Source: an uncultured Prevotellaceae bacterium (GTDB taxonomy: Bacteria > Bacteroidota > Bacteroidia > Bacteroidales > Bacteroidaceae). From it: 43,071 bases of DNA. The notes below the pieces were generated by a model. The model made no database searches. It worked only from the letters and a program-made list of their open reading frames with translations, and was not told the DNA's origin. Below, one piece after another: positions 8,391 through 21,410 of the stretch (the stretch's first letter is position 1; each line of letters starts with the position of its first letter). The DNA lies in NCBI GenBank assembly GCA_947166345.1, contig CAMVDU010000022.1, positions 1 through 43,071 on the forward strand, read 5' to 3'. The position numbers and the translations under genes were made by a program.

Positions 8391-10007
8391 TTAGTAATTA
8401 GGGTTCTGCGTCAGATTCGGGTTAGCCGTCATGTCTGATGCGGGAATTGCAAAGAGGTTACGATATGCGGGGATGCTTGCACCATTCTGTGAGCCATTTT
8501 TCCACTCCCAGAGGTACTGACCACTCTTATCGCCTGCAAAGTATCCGTAACGGATAAGGTCAGTACGGCGGAAGCCTTCCCAGTAAAGTTCACGTGAACG
8601 CTCGTCCAGAATCTGGTCAAGACTATAAGAATTGAGTTTCTGAGCCTTGTGTGCACGATCACGTAATGCGTTGATATACTTTGCACAATCTGTAGTAATA
8701 CCATTATTCATATGTGCATCTGCCTCTGCTGCGATGAGATAGGCTTCAGCTGAACGCATCAAGAAGTAATCAGCATCGGGGAAAGATGTGCTATGAGGAG
8801 TTGCACCTGTTGAGTAAGTATTGCGGAACTTTCCTACTGAGAAGCCAGAGGCAAAGGTGCCAGGAGTCTCAACGGCAACAGTACGGTCGATGCCATGGAA
8901 CAAAGCACGATCATCGCCAGCTGCGACATACATATCATTGATCGAAGCCTCAGGAGCATCATCATTGGGGAAGAACTTCAAAATGAGCTGATGACGAGCA
9001 CGGTTGCCTGCCCAGAACTTACCTACCATTCCAAAATCGTCGTTTACATCCATGTCTTCATTCCAAGCAGAAGACATCAAGAACATAGAAGTACCATATG
9101 AGGTTGTTTTAATGCCATCACCCAGCAAAGGCAGAATGGCTTCGATTGAAGAACCATTTTCACCATTGTCGCCCATGAACAACATCTGATAAGGAGTCCA
9201 CATTCCATTATCGCTGTACTGATCCCACAATTTGTGGGGACCGTTGATAACCTCCTCGGCATACTTCTTAGCATCAGACCAACGAGCTTCACCCGTGTAC
9301 ACCTCTGCATTCAGGTACATACGAGCCAGCAAAAGGTTGGCGGCATCGCGATCTGCACGACCATAACCATCAGAAGAGCTAGTACGTACAACAGGATCGT
9401 CCATCTCATCTTTTACTGCCAATAGTTCACTCTCAATCCACTCAAACAGTTTAGCACGCTCAATCTGTTCAGGTGAGGTAGCCATGAGTTGGGTTGCGAA
9501 AGGCACATTGCCAAAGCAGTCCATCAGGAAATAGTAGTACATTGCACGGAGGAAGCGAACCTCAGCTGTATGAGTTTCGTTCTTACCACCACATACTTCT
9601 AGGTAATGATTGCAGAATGCAATGCTAGTATACAAACGGTTATAGAAACCTTCGAGCATAGGATGAGCCGAACCCCAAGTGCAGTAGTTGAATTCGGGGA
9701 TACCCGGGTCACCCCATGCACAGATTGCCTCATCGGTTGTCAGTTCGTTTGAATTCCACATCTGACGAACAAAACCTGTAGTACCACCATCTAGACGGTC
9801 TATATCGCAATCACCGCTGTCACCACCCCAGTTACCCGACAATGCCATCGTAGCATAGCACTTTGCAAAGAGCTCGGGTTCACTAGGCACCATTGTCTGG
9901 TTGGGATCGATAGGTGTCACGTCTAGGTCTTTTGTACAGGATGTCAAGCCTGCGATTAGCAGTAACACTGCTCCTGGCAGAATATTTTTGAAATTATGTA
10001 ATTTCAT
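8391..10007 (-). CDS. susD: SusD/RagB-family starch-binding outer-membrane lipoprotein
   Basis: A 538-residue SusD homologue. The lipobox is LTSC with C24. The N-terminal SusD-like helical part contains TPR-type helices (FYNRLYTSIAFCNHYLEV, VRFLRAMYYYFLMDCFGNVPF, ADRDAANLLLARMYLNAEVYTG). The C-terminal RagB/SusD part has YFLMRSAEAYLIAAEADAH and DERSRELYWEGFRRTDLIRYG, which are hallmark motifs of the family. It forms the hinged lid of the SusC transporter and binds helical maltooligosaccharides at the surface. It follows susC by 33 bases and precedes susE, the usual order. Starch specificity comes from the neighbours rather than from this protein alone. Confidence 0.95.
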   Translation of the reverse strand: MKLHNFKNILPGAVLLLIAGLTSCTKDLDVTPIDPNQTMVPSEPELFAKCYATMALSGNWGGDSGDCDIDRLDGGTTGFVRQMWNSNELTTDEAICAWGDPGIPEFNYCTWGSAHPMLEGFYNRLYTSIAFCNHYLEVCGGKNETHTAEVRFLRAMYYYFLMDCFGNVPFATQLMATSPEQIERAKLFEWIESELLAVKDEMDDPVVRTSSSDGYGRADRDAANLLLARMYLNAEVYTGEARWSDAKKYAEEVINGPHKLWDQYSDNGMWTPYQMLFMGDNGENGSSIEAILPLLGDGIKTTSYGTSMFLMSSAWNEDMDVNDDFGMVGKFWAGNRARHQLILKFFPNDDAPEASINDMYVAAGDDRALFHGIDRTVAVETPGTFASGFSVGKFRNTYSTGATPHSTSFPDADYFLMRSAEAYLIAAEADAHMNNGITTDCAKYINALRDRAHKAQKLNSYSLDQILDERSRELYWEGFRRTDLIRYGYFAGDKSGQYLWEWKNGSQNGASIPAYRNLFAIPASDMTANPNLTQNPNY

Positions 10008-10040
10008 AGCTGTATTCCTTATATATTAATATGTTATTAG

Positions 10041-13000
10041 TTAGAAGTTGAGATTCAGACCCATCTGGACGGTGAATGGACGTGGATACATCTGATTGTC
10101 GATACCACCAAACACCTCAGGATCAAGACCGTCATACTTGGTAATGGTAAACACATTGGTTGCCGATGCGTAGATACGTCCGGAGAGTCCATTGTACTTG
10201 CCACCCTTGAAAAGGTTCTCAAAGCTATATCCCAGAGTGATATTGTCGCACTTCAAGAAGGAAGCATTACGGACAAAATAGTCAGTAACAAAGTGATCAT
10301 AGGTTGTCCATCCGTTCTCAATTGCCTGTGGTATGACATTCTGCAGATAGTTGAAAGAATTGTCATAACGCACAGCTATGTTTGCATAGCTGGCACCACG
10401 ATCCCAGAACACATAGTTGTCGAAGCTGGCACGGAGACCGAATCCGAAGTCCCAGTTCTTAAACTGAATGCGAGAGCTCAAGCCAGCAGTATAAGGAGCC
10501 ATGGGACTCTTGTAGAAGATTCGGTCATCGTCGTTGATGATACCATCGGCATTTTGGTCAACGAACACACCCTCAAGAGGCTTGCCCTGCTCATCGTAAA
10601 CCTGCTGGAATACATAGAATGAGTTGGCTGGATGTCCTACGGCATGTGCCTGAACTTGGTTACCTGTACCTGACGAAATACCACCAGTCTTAATAATGTC
10701 AGCTTCACCTGTTAACTCTGTAATCTCGTTCTTGTTATACGTAAAGTTACCTGTTACTTCCCATGAGAAGTCCTTTGTAACGATAGGACGTACTGTCAAA
10801 GCAGCTTCAACACCACGGTTTTCCAACGATCCAATATTACTTCTAACCTGGTTACGGAAGTTTGAACCAGCAGATACAGTAGCATCATTTATCAGGTCGG
10901 TTGTCTTGCGATAGTAATAATCAACACTGGCAGTAACACGATTCTTGAACAAACTAATGTCAAGACCTGCGTTCCATGTCGTTGTGGTCTCCCACTTCAA
11001 ATTCTTGTTATAAGCATTGGGACGATAGAGATAACCATTGGGGTTTACACCATTAATAGGATAAAGTCCATTGGTACTGGTCGTATTAACATTATATGTA
11101 GCAAAATAGTTGTAATCACCAATATTATCCTGCTGACCTGTCATACCCCAGCCAAGGCGAAGTTTCAGTTCTTCCAGCCAGTTTACATTTTTCAGGAAAG
11201 CTTCTTCATTAATCTTCCAACCAAGAGCTACAGAGGGGAATGTTGCCCAGTGATCGTAGAAGCGACTTGAACCATCACGACGTACGGTAGCTGTCAGCAT
11301 ATAACGATCAAAAGCGGTGTAGTTCATACGTCCAAAGAAACTAACGAGATAGCTCTCGGTTCTCTCTCTACCCGTACCTGCAGAGAAGGCAGTGCCACGG
11401 AGTTGCATCAATTCTGGGTCATCCGCAATAATTGGGTTCCCTTCCAAATCATAGCCTTCGATAGAAGTACCATAAGTCATTGGATAGAGCTGTTCGTAAG
11501 CTGAACGTCCCCACTGCTTCACATGACTCCACTCATAACCTGCCATGATATCAAAATGTTGTGTCTTGGCAAAGTCCTTATAGTACTGTGCATAAGCCGA
11601 GTAGGTCAGGTTGAACTTACTCTGCTTGGCAAAGCTTGAACTTCCATAATAGAAAGCAGAAGAACCCCAAGGAGCTATATCAGTATCTTCACGGCCCGTT
11701 CCATAATCACCACTGAAATTCATGTGCAGACGCAGATCTTCGAAACCATGAATCTGGTAGTCAACCTCCAAATTACCCATATAGTCATATGAGTCGGCGT
11801 GCTTGTTCTGCTCGTTAAGCATAGCCACAGGGTTCTTTCCAGGACCAGTAGCTTGAATGGCACGGTCTATTGTCCAGTCGTGGTAGCTGGCACCTGAAGC
11901 ACCCCACTGGTAGTATCCATGGAAGTCTTTGTACAGAGGATCATTACTCTTCACTGGCTTGGTAGGATCAAAACGAACAGCCTCTCCGATAGCGCCATCA
12001 TTTGCATAACGATTGTGCGAATACATGAACTTACCATTGATATTGAACTTCAGATGATCATTCAACAAAGATGGGTTCAGGGTAAAGCTTGCGGTAGTAC
12101 GCTGGAAGTTTGAAGTCTTCAAGATACCATTCTGATCTGTATAACCAGCGCTAATGCGATAAGGCATATTTTTCAGGCCACCTTGAATAGTCACATTGTG
12201 ATCACTCGAAACGGCACCATGAAAAATCTCATCCTGCCAATCTGTATTTGCATCGCCCAACAAAGCAGCAGCATCACTATTCTCACCATAATATTCCTTA
12301 ATGAAAGCACGATACTCGTTACCATCAAGCACATCCAGTTTATTACGCTTCACAGAGTAGCTTACATTACCATTATAGCTAACCTGAGGAGCCATATTCT
12401 TACGACCTTTTTTAGTAGTAATGATAATGACACCGTTAGAACCACGGCTACCATAGATAGCTGTTGCAGAAGCATCCTTCAAAACGGTGAACGACTCAAT
12501 ATCATTGGGGTTTACCATCGACAAGGCGTTGGGTGCACCTTTCACACCAACACGGTCCATTGCCAAACCATCAATCACAATCAGAGGATCGTTAGAAGCA
12601 TTCAGTGACGAACCACCACGGATACGGATAGTCGAGCTTCCACCAGGAGTACCACCATCACTCGTCACATTCACACCGGCAATCTTACCAGAAAGCATTT
12701 CCTGAGCACTGGTAATCAAACCGTGGTTCTTCTCATCGGGTTTCAGTGCAGTGACCGAACCTGTGAGGTCGTTCTTCTTGGCAACACCATAACCGATGAC
12801 CACCACCTCGTTCAAAACTGTTTGGTCTTCTTCGAGCGTTACCACAACACTGGGAGCAGCCTTGACCGTAGCTGTCTGGTAGCCCATAAAGCTCACCTGA
12901 AGGTCGGCTCCTTGCTTAGCCTGCAGGGTGAAGTTACCATCAAAGTCGGTGATGGTAGCGTTTTGTGTACCAGCCACACGAACCGTAGCGCCGATAACAC

Positions 13001-13127
13001 CTTCACCTGTAGCATCTTTCACATGACCTTTGACAGTAATCTGTGCAAAGGCGCCCATGGATAGGAACAAGCCCACAACAAGGGCCAGCATCCTAAACGG
13101 AAACTTAATGTTTACCTGCTTCATCAT
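10041..13127 (-). CDS. susC: SusC-family TonB-dependent outer-membrane transporter
   Basis: A 1028-residue TonB-linked transporter. Signal peptide 1-29 (GAFAQ); carboxypeptidase-regulatory-like domain about 30-108 (VKGHVKDATGEGVIGATV, DFDGNFTL); TonB-box region LNEVVVIGYG; plug with IRIRGGSSLNASNDPLIVIDG and SFTVLKDASATAIYGSRGSNGVI, the signature of the SusC/RagA subfamily; then a long beta-barrel ending in the aromatic residue of GLNLNF. It imports maltooligosaccharides energised by TonB-ExbBD (an exbBD/tonB set lies at 33189-36525). First gene of the susCDEF-ompA operon. Its promoter has a LacI-type operator 62.5 bp upstream of the -7 box and no -33 element. The start could also be the next ATG, 3 bases on. 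Confidence 0.95.
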   Translation of the reverse strand: MMKQVNIKFPFRMLALVVGLFLSMGAFAQITVKGHVKDATGEGVIGATVRVAGTQNATITDFDGNFTLQAKQGADLQVSFMGYQTATVKAAPSVVVTLEEDQTVLNEVVVIGYGVAKKNDLTGSVTALKPDEKNHGLITSAQEMLSGKIAGVNVTSDGGTPGGSSTIRIRGGSSLNASNDPLIVIDGLAMDRVGVKGAPNALSMVNPNDIESFTVLKDASATAIYGSRGSNGVIIITTKKGRKNMAPQVSYNGNVSYSVKRNKLDVLDGNEYRAFIKEYYGENSDAAALLGDANTDWQDEIFHGAVSSDHNVTIQGGLKNMPYRISAGYTDQNGILKTSNFQRTTASFTLNPSLLNDHLKFNINGKFMYSHNRYANDGAIGEAVRFDPTKPVKSNDPLYKDFHGYYQWGASGASYHDWTIDRAIQATGPGKNPVAMLNEQNKHADSYDYMGNLEVDYQIHGFEDLRLHMNFSGDYGTGREDTDIAPWGSSAFYYGSSSFAKQSKFNLTYSAYAQYYKDFAKTQHFDIMAGYEWSHVKQWGRSAYEQLYPMTYGTSIEGYDLEGNPIIADDPELMQLRGTAFSAGTGRERTESYLVSFFGRMNYTAFDRYMLTATVRRDGSSRFYDHWATFPSVALGWKINEEAFLKNVNWLEELKLRLGWGMTGQQDNIGDYNYFATYNVNTTSTNGLYPINGVNPNGYLYRPNAYNKNLKWETTTTWNAGLDISLFKNRVTASVDYYYRKTTDLINDATVSAGSNFRNQVRSNIGSLENRGVEAALTVRPIVTKDFSWEVTGNFTYNKNEITELTGEADIIKTGGISSGTGNQVQAHAVGHPANSFYVFQQVYDEQGKPLEGVFVDQNADGIINDDDRIFYKSPMAPYTAGLSSRIQFKNWDFGFGLRASFDNYVFWDRGASYANIAVRYDNSFNYLQNVIPQAIENGWTTYDHFVTDYFVRNASFLKCDNITLGYSFENLFKGGKYNGLSGRIYASATNVFTITKYDGLDPEVFGGIDNQMYPRPFTVQMGLNLNF

Positions 13128-13198
13128 TACATTAGATTTAATTTAAATAAGTTAGTATTATTCGTTTTCGTTTTAAGCTTTCTCGATAATTTCGGATG

Positions 13199-13206
13199 CA
13201 AAGATA
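13199..13206 (-). promoter_or_regulatory. -7 promoter element of the susC operon
   Basis: TATCTTTG on the minus strand, leaving a leader of roughly 70 bases before the susC ATG. No TTTG is present 19-20 bp upstream, as expected for a promoter that needs an activator. Confidence 0.7.
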
Positions 13207-13260
13207 AGAATATCTTAACACGCGTATAATATTTTTTTATTAAAAAACGTTTATAGATTA

Positions 13261-13276
13261 ATGCAAACGTTTGCAT
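13261..13276. promoter_or_regulatory. LacI-type operator between divergent susC and lacI promoters
   Basis: ATGCAAACGTTTGCAT is a perfect 16-bp palindrome with the central CG step typical of LacI/GalR operators. Its centre (13268.5) is exactly 62.5 bp from the upstream edge of the susC -7 box (13206) and 62.5 bp from that of the lacI -7 box (13331). A weaker AAACGTTT core lies at 13246-13253 on the susC side. Confidence 0.8.
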
Positions 13277-13330
13277 CAATACTTGTGCACAAATAAAAAA
13301 GTAAAGAAAACGGAGTATGAAAATTATGCT

Positions 13331-13338
13331 TAATTTTG
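13331..13338 (+). promoter_or_regulatory. -7 promoter element of the lacI-type regulator gene
   Basis: TAATTTTG matches TAnnTTTG, 27 bases before the ATG at 13366. No -33 TTTG is visible. Divergent from the susC promoter and equidistant from the shared operator. Confidence 0.55.
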
Positions 13339-13365
13339 CAATGCAATGACTAAAGACTGCTCATT

Positions 13366-14391
13366 ATGAGAGACATCACGCCACTGACAATGAAAGATAT
13401 TGCACGGGAGTTGGGTATTTCCGTGGCAACAGTGTCGCGTGCCCTAAAAGACTCTCCCCGTATCTCGGCAGAGCGACGTGAAATAATACAAAGGTACGCG
13501 CGTGAACATCACTTTACACCCAATGTACTGGCAGAGTCGCTGCGCCATAGTCGTGTGCAACCGCAAAAGATCATCGGAGTCATCATCCCCGAACTGGTAC
13601 ACTACTACTTTGCCTCTATCCTTAAAGGTATTGAAGAAGAGGCCACGGCCCACGGTTACCAGATTATAGTGGCTCAAAGTGGTGAGCACTACGAGCGCGA
13701 AGTCAAGTTGTGCAGGATGTTTTTTGAGCACAAGGTGTGTGGCATCATCGTATCGCAGGCAAAGGATACACAACAGTATGAGCACTTCCAACAACTCATT
13801 GATGCTGGTGTGCCCATCGTATTCTATGACCGTATTTGCACTGGCGTTAACGCCAGTCGTGTGGTGGTAGACGACTATATGGGTGCTTTCAATGCCGTGA
13901 CTCACCTGATAGAGACAGGGTGTCGTCATATCGCCTTCTACGGTTCGCAAATGAATATGGAGATATCCAAGAACCGCTATAATGGCTACAAGGATGCCCT
14001 CTTGAAACATGGTCTGCCGTTTGATGAGCGGTTGACGCGTGTCTGTGACAATCGCGCTGATGCTGAGATGATTACACCCATGATGTTTGACGACACGCCT
14101 TATCCCGATGCTTTCTTTGCTGTCAACGACGACACGGCTATCGGCATTCTCTACACTGTGAAGAGAATGGGCTTGCGCGTACCTGAGGATATCTCTATCT
14201 GCGGTTTCACCAATGGTGAACGTGCCGTATCCTGCGACCCCATGCTGACCACCGTTGAGCAACGGGGCATTCGTGTGGGCGAGGAGGCTGCCAACATCCT
14301 TATCGGCCATGTAGAGGGCACCATCCCCATGGATCGAATTGAAAAGCGTGTCGTGCGTACCCGCCTGATTCTTAGGGGAACAACAAGGTAG
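13366..14391 (+). CDS. LacI-family transcriptional regulator of the starch locus
   Basis: A 341-residue LacI/GalR protein. The N-terminal helix-turn-helix is MKDIARELGISVATVSRALKDSPRIS (about 9-34), followed by the hinge region and a periplasmic-binding-protein-like effector domain (IIGVIIPELVHYYFASILKGIEEEA, FFAVNDDTAIGILYTVKRMGLRVPEDISICGFTNGE, PMLTTVEQRG). It should bind the TGCAAACGTTTGCA palindromes at 13261, 16357 and probably 4436, and sense a maltose-type sugar. The operators sit about 60 bp upstream of the -7 boxes rather than over them, which argues for activation rather than steric repression (inference). A start at the internal ATG (residue 9) is possible. Confidence 0.92.
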   Translation: MRDITPLTMKDIARELGISVATVSRALKDSPRISAERREIIQRYAREHHFTPNVLAESLRHSRVQPQKIIGVIIPELVHYYFASILKGIEEEATAHGYQIIVAQSGEHYEREVKLCRMFFEHKVCGIIVSQAKDTQQYEHFQQLIDAGVPIVFYDRICTGVNASRVVVDDYMGAFNAVTHLIETGCRHIAFYGSQMNMEISKNRYNGYKDALLKHGLPFDERLTRVCDNRADAEMITPMMFDDTPYPDAFFAVNDDTAIGILYTVKRMGLRVPEDISICGFTNGERAVSCDPMLTTVEQRGIRVGEEAANILIGHVEGTIPMDRIEKRVVRTRLILRGTTR

Positions 14392-14415
14392 TTTAAAATA
14401 CAACCAATGTTTTTT

Positions 14416-14638
14416 AAGACAACCTAAACAACAAAGACAACCTTTATTTTGATAATCTTTATGATAGATATTCCAGCCTTGAAGCAGCATATTTATGACG
14501 TGATTGGAGCTTTGCTCCAAAATTTTGCAACCATTGAACGTTATTTCTATGATAAGGACGTAGGTGAGGTCTTGACTGTAGAGGGTCGCATTGCCCGCCA
14601 TTTATAATAAAGTTGTCTTTGTTGTTTAAGTTGTCTTT
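14416..14638. repeat. IR-flanked element: inverted 9-bp repeat arrays around a gene remnant
   Basis: The left arm holds three 9-mers (AAGACAACC, TAAACAACA, AAGACAACC; 14416-14442) and extends to 14448. The right arm holds their inverse (GTTGTCTTT, GTTGTTTAA, GTTGTCTTT; 14612-14638), starting at 14606. Over about 33 bp the arms differ by one substitution and one 1-base gap. They enclose the small reading frame at 14461-14607. No clear target duplication is seen outside the arms. It lies between the LacI and MFS genes. Confidence 0.7.
14461..14607 (+). pseudogene. Remnant of a GxxExxY-family gene (internal deletion)
   Basis: A 48-codon open frame. Its first part (IPALKQHIYDVIGA) resembles the start of GxxExxY proteins (PD-(D/E)XK-like family), and its second part (NFATIERYFYDKD, VLTVEGRIARHL) resembles the end of the same family. 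The roughly 80 central residues with the GxxExxY and catalytic motifs are missing. I read this as an in-frame internal deletion; this rests on remembered family sequences, not a search. The stop codon lies at the inner edge of the right repeat arm, which suggests the flanking arrays belong to the intact form of the element. It could still be expressed as a small peptide. Confidence 0.55.
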
Positions 14639-14684
14639 AATATAAGATTTGTCGTAAAATAATAAATAAAAATAGTTGTAGTAT

Positions 14685-16061
14685 ATGAAACAGAAACCGG
14701 ATTTATCGTTTTGGAAGCTCTGGAACCTGAGCTTCGGATTCTTTGGTGTACAGATTGCGTATTCGCTGCAGAATGCCAATATCTCACGCATCTTTGCCAC
14801 ATTGGGTGCTGACCCTCACACGCTGAGTTTCTTCTGGATACTTCCCCCACTGATGGGTATGCTTGTACAGCCTATTGTAGGCACAATGAGTGATAAGACC
14901 TGGACACGCTTTGGCCGTCGCATTCCTTATCTGTTCGTGGGTGCTGCCGCTGCCGTTGCCGTGATGTGCCTGTTGCCGAATGCCGGATCGTTCGGCTTGT
15001 CTGTGGGGGTTGCCCTATGGTTTGGTGCCTGCGCCCTGATGTTCCTCGATACTAGCATTAACATGGCTATGCAGCCGTTCAAAATGATGGTGGGCGACAT
15101 GGTAAATGAGAAACAGAAAGGCAAGGCCTACTCTATCCAGTCGTTCCTGTGTAATGCCGGCGGACTCGTTGGTTTTGTATTCCCCTTCTTCTTTACAGCC
15201 ATCGGTATTGCCAACACTGCCCCTGAGGGTCAAGTGCCCGACTCAGTAGTCTATTCGTTCTACATCGGAGCCGCCATACTTATCCTTTGCGTCATCTATA
15301 CGGTGATGAAAGTAAAGGAGTGGCCTCCTAAAGTCTATGCTGAGTACAATGCACCTGCAGAAGAAAAAGAAGATAAGGCCAGCTGGATATCACTCCTGAA
15401 GAAAGCTCCTACAGCCTTCTGGCAGGTAGCTTTAGTGCAGTTCTTCTGCTGGGCTGCGTTCCTGTATATGTGGAACTACACGACAGGAACCATCGGTGAG
15501 ACCGTTTGGGGAACCACGGATGTGAAGTCGCAGGGTTATCAAGATGCAGGTAACTGGACAGGTATTGTCTTTGGCATACAGACGCTGGGAGCCGTACTTT
15601 GGGCAGCTGTACTACCAAGATTCAAGAACATGAAAATGGCCTATGCCGTTAGTCTTGCCATTGGCGCCATTGGTTTCGCTATGATTCCATTTATACATTA
15701 CGACATTCTACTACCCATCTTGGACACTTCAACAGGAGGCAACTTCGTATTTGCCATTAAAGCACAGTATCTGCTGTTTATTCCTTATCTGCTCATTGGC
15801 TGCGCTTGGGCTGCCATGCTGGCTATGCCTTTTGCCCTGGTCACCAACGCCTTGCAGGGATACGGACACATGGGTGCCTATCTGGGCCTCTTCAACTGTG
15901 CCATCTGTGTACCTCAGATTATTGCCGCCCTCTTGGGTGGAACCATACTCACACTCGTGGGTAGCCATCAATACAACATGATGCTCGTGTCAGCAGTCAG
16001 TCTGATTATCGGCGCTGCATGCGTCTTCGTTATCCGCACAAAAAACCAAGAAGTCAAATAA
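14685..16061 (+). CDS. MFS sugar transporter, SLC45/maltose type
   Basis: A 458-residue major facilitator protein with about 12 membrane segments. The N-terminal half contains LSFGFFGVQIAYSLQNANIS, QPIVGTMSDKTWTRFGRRIPY (the loop 2-3 signature with D/R charges) and a central cytoplasmic loop rich in Lys/Glu (about 210-230). This form is common next to malQ/GH97 in Bacteroidota and is expected to bring maltose or maltooligosaccharides across the inner membrane with a cation. It lies after the lacI-type gene, separated by the repeat element at 14416-14638; no convincing promoter of its own is visible, so it may be read through from lacI. It is followed after 3 bases by the SemiSWEET gene. Confidence 0.9.
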   Translation: MKQKPDLSFWKLWNLSFGFFGVQIAYSLQNANISRIFATLGADPHTLSFFWILPPLMGMLVQPIVGTMSDKTWTRFGRRIPYLFVGAAAAVAVMCLLPNAGSFGLSVGVALWFGACALMFLDTSINMAMQPFKMMVGDMVNEKQKGKAYSIQSFLCNAGGLVGFVFPFFFTAIGIANTAPEGQVPDSVVYSFYIGAAILILCVIYTVMKVKEWPPKVYAEYNAPAEEKEDKASWISLLKKAPTAFWQVALVQFFCWAAFLYMWNYTTGTIGETVWGTTDVKSQGYQDAGNWTGIVFGIQTLGAVLWAAVLPRFKNMKMAYAVSLAIGAIGFAMIPFIHYDILLPILDTSTGGNFVFAIKAQYLLFIPYLLIGCAWAAMLAMPFALVTNALQGYGHMGAYLGLFNCAICVPQIIAALLGGTILTLVGSHQYNMMLVSAVSLIIGAACVFVIRTKNQEVK

Positions 16062-16064
16062 CCT

Positions 16065-16352
16065 ATGGAACAAGGAGCTTTTTTTGAGATATGCGGTTGG
16101 GTGGCTAGTATCACCATGATACTGGGCTACCTGCCACAGGCCATCACCACTATCCGCACACGCAACACCGACGGCATTGCCCTGCCCACATTTCTGATGA
16201 TGGGTATTGGTAGCGCCTGCTTTATGCTGCAGGGCATTATGCACAAGCCCGATGTGCTGTGGGCATTGTTTTTCACCAACCTGATAACAACCACGTGCAG
16301 CATCATTGTGTTCAGTATCAAGGTCTATAATGATTACATCAAGAAGAGATAA
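16065..16352 (+). CDS. SemiSWEET sugar transporter (PQ-loop family)
   Basis: A 95-residue protein with three membrane segments (about 8-25, 40-58, 65-85), i.e. one triple-helix bundle, the length expected for a SemiSWEET. The defining MtN3/saliva motif is GYLPQAITTIRTRNTDGI (residues 25-42), including the Pro-Gln hinge. Members dimerise to form a small alternating-access sugar uniporter. The gene starts 3 bases after the MFS stop, so the two are cotranscribed. A single-bundle sugar channel inside a starch locus suggests exchange or efflux of glucose or disaccharide alongside the active transporter (inference). Confidence 0.88.
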   Translation: MEQGAFFEICGWVASITMILGYLPQAITTIRTRNTDGIALPTFLMMGIGSACFMLQGIMHKPDVLWALFFTNLITTTCSIIVFSIKVYNDYIKKR

Positions 16353-16355
16353 TCA

Positions 16356-16373
16356 GATGCAAACGTTTGCATC
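16356..16373. promoter_or_regulatory. LacI-type operator of the malQ promoter
   Basis: GATGCAAACGTTTGCATC is a perfect 18-bp palindrome and shares the 16-bp core with the susC/lacI operator. Its centre (16364.5) is 62.5 bp upstream of the malQ -7 box. It begins 4 bases after the SemiSWEET stop codon. Confidence 0.8.
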
Positions 16374-16386
16374 ACCTAATACCAAC

Positions 16387-16424
16387 AATCCCGTCAACCT
16401 CTACAAGGCAGACGGGATTTTTTC
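16387..16424 (+). terminator. Rho-independent terminator after the MFS-SemiSWEET genes
   Basis: AATCCCGTC (16387-16395) pairs perfectly with GACGGGATT (16411-16419) across a 15-base loop, followed by a run of T. It sits between the operator and the -7 box of the next promoter, so upstream transcription ends inside the malQ regulatory region. Confidence 0.8.
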
Positions 16425-16426
16425 TG

Positions 16427-16434
16427 TACTTTTG
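16427..16434 (+). promoter_or_regulatory. -7 promoter element of malQ-GH97
   Basis: TACTTTTG matches TAnnTTTG and lies 28 bases before the malQ ATG. No TTTG occurs at -33; that position is occupied by the terminator stem. Confidence 0.65.
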
Positions 16435-16462
16435 TCCTCAAAGAACCAAAAACTACCATATT

Positions 16463-21357
<4,895 letters not shown>

Positions 21358-21360
21358 AAA

Positions 21361-21405
21361 CTGGATATTCCGGACTTTCCGGGTTATCCGGATGTTCCGG
21401 AAATT
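21361..21405. repeat. Nonamer array (NNNTCCGGA) between susB and a convergent gene
   Basis: Four 9-bp units around a CCGG core (TATTCCGGA, CTTTCCGGG, TTATCCGGA, TGTTCCGGA) fill the 53-base gap. The reverse complement reads CCGGAANNT, the same unit that appears in frame at 38313-38361. No typical terminator is seen here. Confidence 0.55.
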
Positions 21406-21410
21406 CAATA

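Noticed and set aside
13444..14601. A 385-codon open frame on the minus strand opposite the lacI-type gene
   Set aside because: The plus-strand frame is a clear LacI-family protein; the opposite frame shows no family features and covers the repeat element.
16367..16462. Longer N-terminus for malQ starting at 16367
   Set aside because: This start lies inside the operator and upstream of a terminator and the -7 box; the added residues do not look like CBM20 sequence.
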